64,000 nt of DNA from Hymenochaete sp. R1 (Eukaryota > Basidiomycota > Agaricomycetes > Hymenochaetales > Hymenochaetaceae). The DNA lies in NCBI GenBank assembly GCA_019400425.1, contig JAFREE010000004.1, positions 62,001 through 126,000 of the forward strand, written 5' to 3'. Positions within the stretch are counted from its first letter, which is position 1; every line of letters begins with the position of its first letter. Positions 57,301 through 64,000 of this stretch are shown here, one piece after another. The position numbers and the translations under genes were made by a program. The notes beneath the pieces are model-generated. The model did no database searches. It worked only from the letters and a program-made list of their open reading frames with translations, and was not told the origin of the DNA.

Positions 57301-59163
57301 GTGACGTCGCTTTACTGTCAAATAACTTACACGTCCTTGCCATTTGGTGTTAAACAGCTCCCGCGTTGGAAGGTGGAGACTTTTTAAATATTAATTTTTA
57401 TCGTGCCTCCCTAACCCCGTACTGCACTGTTGCTTGATTCGATTATTCAGTCTGTAGGGATGAAGCAACGAAGAATAATCCAAGAAATTTTCTTGAGCGG
57501 TGCCCAGTGTAAGTAGTACAATCTCCGAGAGTGAAACCACAAAGCAAAACTCATGTTTGACGGGAGGCGTCGAATTTGAAAACGTGGTGAATCAGGAGAA
57601 GGAGGAGTGATTAGCAGCACCGCTCGGGCAACGTTTCCACTCTACATGCACCGACTTTCCTCATCCGTCTAACAAGCTTTGCTTCTTCGCGCGGCCCCCC
57701 ATGCACCCCTTTCAATCGGCCTCGATTTCGCCTTCACACGCTCCGCGGTTCTTCCTATTCTCATGATGCTTCTCACGTTCATTCGGCCATGTTTGACTCG
57801 AACAATAAGCTGCGAATGGCTCGGGGATCTCGACTGTGTTCTGTTTCACCCAGTGGCGGCCAGGATCCACGCCAGAGTCATATAATCAAAGCTTCGCAAG
57901 TTAAAATAAGGCAATCCACGCGCAACTTTGACCTTCCTTCTCTCTCAGGCGTACGTCTCTGCTTACGACACCCGCTTCCGGATTCCTTGTAATCCTTTGT
58001 TCCTCCCCTTAAAGAACATAAAATTTTTGCTTGAGCAAGCAAAATCTAATCTGCATTTATCCTTTTAGGGCGGAGAACTTAACGGTAACTTGAAAACCGA
58101 CGACTCACTGTCCGTAGGTCGAGATGCGAACGCATCTATGAGAACTTGTAACATGGTCCCACGCGATTGCTTTGTCCCGGTGTCTGTCCCTGAGGCATTC
58201 ATTGCCATTCAAGAACGAGCACCATACGTTAGGCATTTTAGTGACGGGCATATCTCTTTCCAGCCCTCCCCAGCCCTACCTTAACCTATTTCCCTTTTTT
58301 GTAGTGCGAATCACACTCATTTATTATCAGAGTACTCCATCGCGTGTCAACACCGCCTGAGTCTGATGGTTGAGGAAGGGAAACAATTTGGAAACACTTT
58401 CATAATGGGAGTCCGTATTGTGCATTGTGGCCCTGCGTCGTTGCCTCTCCCCACCCAAGAACTAAAACAATTCAAGTTTGCTTCATGATCGCTTTCCCTC
58501 TTCCTGGACTGATTGAAAAGTGATATTGCATAGAGTCATCGGTTTCTAATTCTAAAGAGGACGTACAAAGGCTCGATTTGCCCTCTTTTACTCTACTTTT
58601 CTCAGAGTAGCTTGGATTATTGATGTGCCAGTGAAGCACGGGTAAATTTAGTCGATAAAAGATTCGGTTTAATATGGGTGTGCATGACAGTTTTGTGTCG
58701 GCAAACCCATGAGAGATAATTCGAATTGAATGTATACTCACTGACTCCCATATCAATGCTATCTTGTATAGGCGAACATTGAACTGGTGGAGATCCTGAC
58801 TACAGTAACAGTAGTGACTACGGTCGTGATGGGATGCTCACTTCCGCAATAAGCAGCGGAGATCCCAAGAAAACGTCTTACTTCAACGAGTCCGATAAAC
58901 CAAAGGAGCAAATGCCGCTGGAACGCTGTTTCGCAGCAAGACCCGCAATCAGCACCCACATCAGCTCCCAAAGACGTCAAATTAGATATCGATGATTAGA
59001 CATAGCAACAGACAGACAGACATGAAATCATCAAATAGAAAGATAAAGAATCATAGCTTATCATAACGAAGCCGGTGTAAACTGCTGGCATGAAAATCAA
59101 CGAAAAAAATAACAGAAACGTAGTAATCAAGAGAGAAAAAAAGCCAACCAGTATCAAAATACA

Positions 59164-61880
59164 TTACGCGTAGACATGCTGTTCTGTATTGCTAAAAGGG
59201 TTATACCTACTCCCTTCGTGCACGGGGGATGCAAATGGAGACCTCTGTTTCTGTGGTGATGCAAACCCACTGGTTCCGACCCATCTCCAAACACGTCCTT
59301 CTTCGCCGCCTTGCAGCTCTTCTAGACTTACGCGAACATTTGCGTTTCCTTCAACCACATGCTGGACGGGATCCCAAAGCTTGCGACGATTTGCTGGGTT
59401 ATGTTCATCCAGTAGGATGGTGTCTCGAAGTTGATCAGATGAAAGATAAGGGTGCGCGAAGGTTATAGGATCAGTGTGATGAGCCCCTTCCTGAGCCCGA
59501 AGAGCATCGAGAGCAAATTGGACTAGTTCTGCGACTCGACGTGACGTTTTCCGCCTACTAAGAAATCTTGATTTACCGTAGATCCATGTCAAATATATCA
59601 GAATCACGCCTTTGAGACGAAAGTGAGAAACATGAAAAGCCCGTTCTCACTTTTCAACTCACCGAAAATGTTGGCACGATAATTACGCCATTGCTGTCTC
59701 GCAAAAACCAGAGATCTGCAACTCATTGACAAAATGGAGTTTGTCGAGGCATAAAAGCTATGTCCTCTGTCATACTTTGAGCTAGATGATACAGATGGCT
59801 TGCAACTGAAGCAACGTACGTGGAGTTGTATGTTTTGAAGACGCGGCCATATCCTTCTAATTCTTCCAGAACTTTGAAGAAGCTCGATTCAAAAGCACTG
59901 TCGGAGGAGAAAGACTGGAACTGAAGATGAGCTAACGAAGAGAACTAGAACTATGAGTTACTGGCTTACCTCATGTTGCTTCAGTTCGCGCATCCTTTCC
60001 ATAAGGTCCCGGGATCCCAGACCCCAGATCCTGCCTTCGCCACCGTCTATATCTTTACCTGGTTCAATACCCGAACATATCCTGTCCCCCCTGACTTCCG
60101 CAAGCTTGCGGTCAATAGACTTCCCCAATGCCCCGATGCTTCGCTTGCGCAGAACATCGTCGACACATCGCGGAGGGAATGCGACGGGACCAAAGCCAGG
60201 CAGTCCATTTGCGAGTTCCGAATAAGGAATGCGAGACACAGGGTGAAGGCTATAAATATAGCCATCTTCACAGCGTAAGGTGAATCGATCACAGTCTGCA
60301 TGAGCGGGACAAGGGGTGCAGGAATCTGGGTGGATGATTGGAAGCAATTCAGGGGGAGGGCAAACGGCGAGTTTTCCATCTTCCGAATGCATTGCATAAC
60401 AGCCCTCTGCCTCGCGCTTTTGCTGTCGCCTAGACGTTAAGACCTCATTCGTGTGTGAATTAGTATCGCAGAAACCTATTGGGGCGGACTCTAATTTGTA
60501 CTGTGCGGAGAAAGCGGAAAGAAATAGGACCAGCAACGCTACAACAAGCCTCTGCCACCATGACATTCTCGTCGTGGATGTTGCAGAAGACTTGACCAGT
60601 TCGTCGTGAGCTTTCAGTGGTTGTAAAACAGTACTACTGAGTGCGCTGCTGCTATTGGTTTCACTGACGACGTCGTCTAGGTCCAAATCATCTTGGTTGC
60701 TTTCGTGAGGTTGTGGTAAGATGAATTCCTCATCTTCGTCGGGAGATTCTTCCACCTGAATCGCAGCGCTGACATCCGCCAATCCTGACATGTCGTCGAC
60801 GTACTCGTCTTCGATCTTTCCTCGAATTAGTAAAATTGAGCGCTTTACTTGATTCTCTCCAGTAGATACTCACTTTGAACGATGAGTATTGCGGGCTCTT
60901 CGGAAACCGGGTCACCGGAGGCAGATCAGGGGTGAAGCTTGTGCTTGGGGGAGAAAAGGGTGACGATGGAGATTCGGGTGGTTCAGACAGTGAGGTCCGC
61001 GCCTTCCGTAGTCCCGATTTTCTAGATGATCTCGGCTTCGATGGCTTAACAGGTGAAGATTCTCCGCCTGATTGAAAAATATTATTGTCCTCCCATCCGC
61101 TGTCGTCAGTTCCAGGTCCGAACTTCAGAAATCTCAGCGTCTATAACTCAGATGGTGACTTTGACTTACCCTCTGGGATACGCGTCGCGATGATGGTCCG
61201 GCTGCTTCAGACTAGTTGACCGTTTAGTATAGAAATACCGGACGATTGCGGTTGACACGCACATCTTTCTTCTTTCCGACCTTCAGACGTGGCTGCGGCT
61301 CTGGCTCGCTCTCCTCGCTTTCTTCAGAAATCACTGGCACGTTCTTTACATTGGCCTTCTTCGGCACTGTACGGCCCACAGCAGGCTCTGCAGATGCACG
61401 TCTCCGTTTGGTCTAAAATATCGTTTGTATCATGCAACAAAAGTAACTAAATAAAATCGAGCTCACAGATTCCGCAGCCGATGGTTCCAGAGAGGGTTCC
61501 CTGCTTAGACGGCGAGAAGAACGTCGGACAGGTTGCTACGAGTTAACGTACATTAATCTGAGTTAACTTGTCAAACGTATGTTTGACTCACGCGACTGGG
61601 AGGCGTTACTGGATTGCCAGTGACACCGTTCACTATCCCACTTTCACTTGCAAGTGCCTCCTCTTTCTCCAGCCTCTGCATTCGTAGGTCATCTCCTTTG
61701 GCTTTGATGTTAGTATTGAAGATTTCAACAAGCTTTGCCTTGTTGTGTTGAGATGGGTATGGTACTTGGTGGTACGCGAGGATTCCAATAAGGTGGGGAA
61801 TTGTGAGACTCTTCCCATCGAAATCGGGGTTAAGGTATTCGCCTTTCGCAATAATTTGGCTTGTACTAAGTCGCGACATT
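59164..61880 (-). CDS. Heh1/Src1-type inner nuclear membrane protein (HeH domain plus MAN1-Src1 C-terminal domain)
   Basis: Exons 61880-61593, 61535-61467, 61412-61263, 61211-61170, 61122-60874, 60815-59970, 59920-59820, 59721-59663 and 59609-59164 encode about 749 residues. The N-terminal HeH/LEM-like domain reads LTIPHLIGILAYHQVPYPSQ and HNKAKLVEIFNTNIKAK. Basic Arg/Lys-rich stretches (QPVRRSSRRLSREP, TKRRRASAEP, KPSKPRSSRKSGLRKARTS) follow and could be the nuclear import signal and linker. Transmembrane helix 1 is WWQRLVVALLVLFLSAFSAQ. A Cys-rich lumenal part (CPPPELLPIIHPDSCTPCPA) follows. Helix 2 is GVILIYLTWIYG. The winged-helix MSC domain (LVQFALDALRAQEGAHHTDP) comes last. Such proteins tether chromatin, especially rDNA and telomeres, and take part in nuclear-pore quality control with ESCRT-III. 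An alternative acceptor at 59715 would remove two residues in exon 8. Confidence 0.87.
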
Positions 61881-62143
61881 TGAGTGAAGTGCCGATTGAG
61901 TAGTAGGGACAATCCTCGTGGCGTGCGTGCAGGTGGCACGGAGAGATGATTTAAGAGAAAGAAAGCGTGTACAGTCTCATGCGCGTGGTTGTGTTGCTGC
62001 TTCGCACGATGCACGTGATTCAAAACGCGTCAACAAGAGCAAATAGAAACTTATTACGGACCAGGAACTAATCCACAAAATGCATACATAATACCGAACA
62101 AGACCGGAATAATAACATGATATATATAGAGTGCGTGTAATGT
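61881..62143. promoter_or_regulatory. Spacer between SF3A1 stop and Heh1/Src1 start
   Basis: 263 nt that include the SF3A1 3' flank (AT-rich, 62050-62130) and the Heh1/Src1 promoter. A CACGTG lies near 62012. No other element was recognised. Confidence 0.4.
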
Positions 62144-64000
62144 CTATTTCTTCTTTTTCTTCTGTTCCCGTACACTCAAAACTAGCGTATCCTCTTCCTC
62201 AAGGTTGTAATTCGCGAGTGTGTTCGAATTTTTCAACATGTCACCGTTGAATGACAAAACAATAAGAGACAAAGGAAGACTGCTACCCATTGTTCGTACC
62301 AGCAGGTCTCGTAATGATGATACCAGGTAGGAGACTGGTACCTCTGGGAGTGTTACAAAGCTTCCGTCGAGCTTCCATTCGGGCTTCGCTTCGTCGACGG
62401 GAAGCTGCACTTGTATTTTTATTGGATACTTAAAGGTAAAATGTACTTAGTATCACTTCAACAGGACCGATAGGTAAGAGCCTTACAGGATGCAAATCGA
62501 TCCAATTCTGCTCCGGGTAATACTGTCCCCCTGGTAATCGTGCGACTTTCACTTTTTTTGAAGGAGGTGCCCCTTCGATCCCCTCCATTTCATCTGCCGG
62601 GCGAACGGTTCCGGTGGGCACAGGGGGTGTCGCCGCCATAGCAGCCAGTCGCGATGGATGTATGCCAGGTGTACCCGCAGGAGGTGGTTGGTATCCAAAT
62701 GTTTGTGTAGAGTCAAGCCCTTGGAAATGAAGTGGAGGGAGCATGACCGGGGTGGGCCCTGATTGTCCTCCATATGTCGTTGCTGGTTGCGGACCGGCAG
62801 ATACGGTCGCGGCCGCAAACGCTGGATCTGATGGAGCGCCTGGCGTTCCGGTATGTCGAGGAGGGGCCGGGAGAGATGGTGGAGGAGCTGGTAATGATGG
62901 CAGTCCAGGTCCAGACGAAGGACCAATACCTGGGCCGCTCGAAGGGTCTACACTATTCCAAGTAGCTATCATCAATATTTGTCAGGAGATGAAAGCCACT
63001 TCACGTACGCTGTGAGGCCCTTCGTACGATGGAGATTTGCAATTTGTTCTTCAAGGTTATTATGAGATTGGTAGACGTTGAGAGTTTTGTCCTTCGATGC
63101 AGTATGTCCATCCCAGACATTCTTCTCGCGCTCTCTACGGCGTTCCCGTTCTGCCTCTTCCTCTCTTCTCCTCTTTTCCTCATCAACCTCCGTGCCGAAG
63201 ATGTCAACACGAGCTTTGGCAAGAGATCGCAACGAAGACTCGACATTGGCACCACTCTGCAACTCGGTAAGCTGTGCTCTGCGAGCCTCCAAGGCATCTC
63301 TCTGCGATTTCCACTTCGGGTCGAGGAGCTCAATGCGCATGTGCTCCTGGAGTTCGTCTACGGGGACTTGCTGACCGCAGACGGCACAAGTCGTCATTGT
63401 CGCTTTCCCGCCCTTTGAGCCCACTGCAACGAGGTTTATGTAAGCTATTGAAGTCTACTAAATCATTTCACTCACGCTTTGGAACATAATCCGTGCGAAT
63501 CTTCATAGGACCTGATGCATCCATAGACGTGGCTTGGATGGCTTTGGCCTTCTCCAGCTCCACAATTCTTTCCACTTCCTCCTTCCGCTTTCTTTCAGAG
63601 AGCTCAGTTTCCTCGTCATCACTTACCGCCATGTTGGCGTCTCCCTCAACACCATTTCCTTGGCCGTTTTCTGCGCCAACAGCTTGCTTGGCACGTATCG
63701 CTTCCACCTCTTCGGCTGTATCTTCCATTATCATGGCGGCCATCTTCTTCTGAGCCATCGTCCTACCAATCATTTCCTGTATGCTCATAGGTGGAGGAAG
63801 CTCTGAATTTGCATCCACTGCGGTAAACTCTATTGTTTGCACAATCGCGTAGTCGTGCCAGTCGATCTCCGCGAAGGCGACTGTATTCGAAAATGAGTAC
63901 TAACCTCATAATGAAAAGCAAGACATACGCACTCTTTTCAGCTTCTCTATCATTTTCCTTCTTTTTCTCTTTCTCTCGCTTCAACCTTTCCCACTCAGCG
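62144..64000 (-). CDS. Splicing factor 3A subunit 1 (SF3A1/Prp21), 5' end beyond window
   Basis: Visible exons (5' to 3'): from beyond 64000 to 63933, 63880-63476, 63423-63009, 62952-62487 and 62428-62144. The protein begins mid-way with EWERLKREKEKKKEND and AFAEIDWHDYAIVQTIEF, the PRP21-like segment. ELPPPMSIQEMIGRTMAQKK follows. A zinc-binding-like CAVCGQQVPVDELQEHMRIE lies at the start of the third exon, then NVWDGHTASKDKTLNVYQ and EEQIANLHRTKGLTAVDPSS. The C-terminal ubiquitin-like domain (YPIKIQVQLPVDEAKPEWKL to EEEDTLVLSVREQKKKKK) ends in Lys. SF3A1 is a U2 snRNP subunit needed for branch-site recognition, and its ubiquitin-like domain binds U1 stem-loop 4 in humans. The SURP modules would be upstream of the window. 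The acceptor at 62953 was chosen because it restores HRTKGLTAVDPSSGPGIGP. Confidence 0.93.

Larger units (their letters stand above)
53183..59163. other. Gene-poor stretch of 6.0 kb
   Basis: No gene is certain. A candidate small gene is listed at 53530-53869. A C/T-rich, promoter-like tract at 54290-54375 is followed by a region (54371-55040) where several frames on the plus strand are open at once; none shows a known motif. The rest (55040-59163) has short frames only, for example 56839-57243 (+), and AT-rich segments near 56680 and 58020. No terminal repeats or transposon protein motifs were seen. From about 58980 to 59163 is the A-rich 3' flank of the Heh1/Src1 gene. Confidence 0.4.

Noticed and set aside
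39179..59163. Search for LTRs, terminal inverted repeats and transposon protein motifs
   Set aside because: No long direct or inverted repeats and no reverse-transcriptase, integrase or DDE-type motifs were recognised by eye. A computed repeat search would be decisive.
1..64000. CRISPR arrays, operons, riboswitches and prokaryotic promoters
   Set aside because: The DNA is clearly fungal nuclear sequence with spliced genes. No spaced direct-repeat array was seen.

Overview
The window is nuclear DNA from a filamentous basidiomycete, most likely an Agaricomycete. The genes carry many short introns, mostly 45-75 nt with GT-AG ends, and several very short exons. Coding GC is moderate, pyrimidine-rich tracts precede many start codons, and the gene set is that of a fungal eukaryote. 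I saw no operons, CRISPR arrays, rRNA or tRNA genes, and no intact transposon. Gene models were spliced by eye from frame, phase and family resemblance, so boundaries are predictions.

Layout. 1-2794 (-): 3'-truncated RRM/PUF RNA-binding protein (JSN1/PUF1-like). 5389-8723 (-): GDS1-type winged-helix nuclear protein. 11627-14091 (+): BCS1-like AAA ATPase. 14929-15731 (+): unknown protein with a possible N-myristoylation signal. 16023-17285 (-): NEPRO/RMP1-like nucleolar protein. 17436-20164 (+): AP-complex beta-adaptin. 20461-22069 (-): sulfide:quinone oxidoreductase. 22426-23768 (+): Mso1-type Sec1-binding secretion protein. 25038-26431 (+): secreted, probably GPI-anchored cupredoxin with Met-rich repeats. 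28707-29600 (-): unknown Ser-rich protein. 29961-31767 (-): UBE2J-type ER ubiquitin-conjugating enzyme. 32154-32632 (+): mitoribosomal mS37/Mrp10. 33004-36090 (-): APC5. 36306-39178 (+): NOC3. 47967-49864 (-): TEA/ATTS transcription factor. 50364-53182 (+): Vps23/TSG101. 59164-61880 (-): Heh1/Src1 inner nuclear membrane protein. 62144-64000 (-): SF3A1, 5'-truncated at the right edge.

The genes are housekeeping functions with no shared pathway. Five head-to-head pairs share short upstream regions: NEPRO-like/beta-adaptin, SQR/MSO1, UBE2J/mS37, APC5/NOC3 and TEA/VPS23. Two of these regions carry recognisable yeast-type motifs: an ACGCGT box for APC5/NOC3 and TCACGTGA for UBE2J/mS37. Two long gene-poor stretches (39.2-48.0 kb and 53.2-59.2 kb) contain only short broken reading frames.

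I found no convincing new multi-gene system. The best leads are the micro-exons (8, 12, 17 and 22 nt), the Met-rich cupredoxin, the charged insertion in the AAA core of the BCS1-like protein, an 879-nt intron in VPS23, and the two gene-poor islands.
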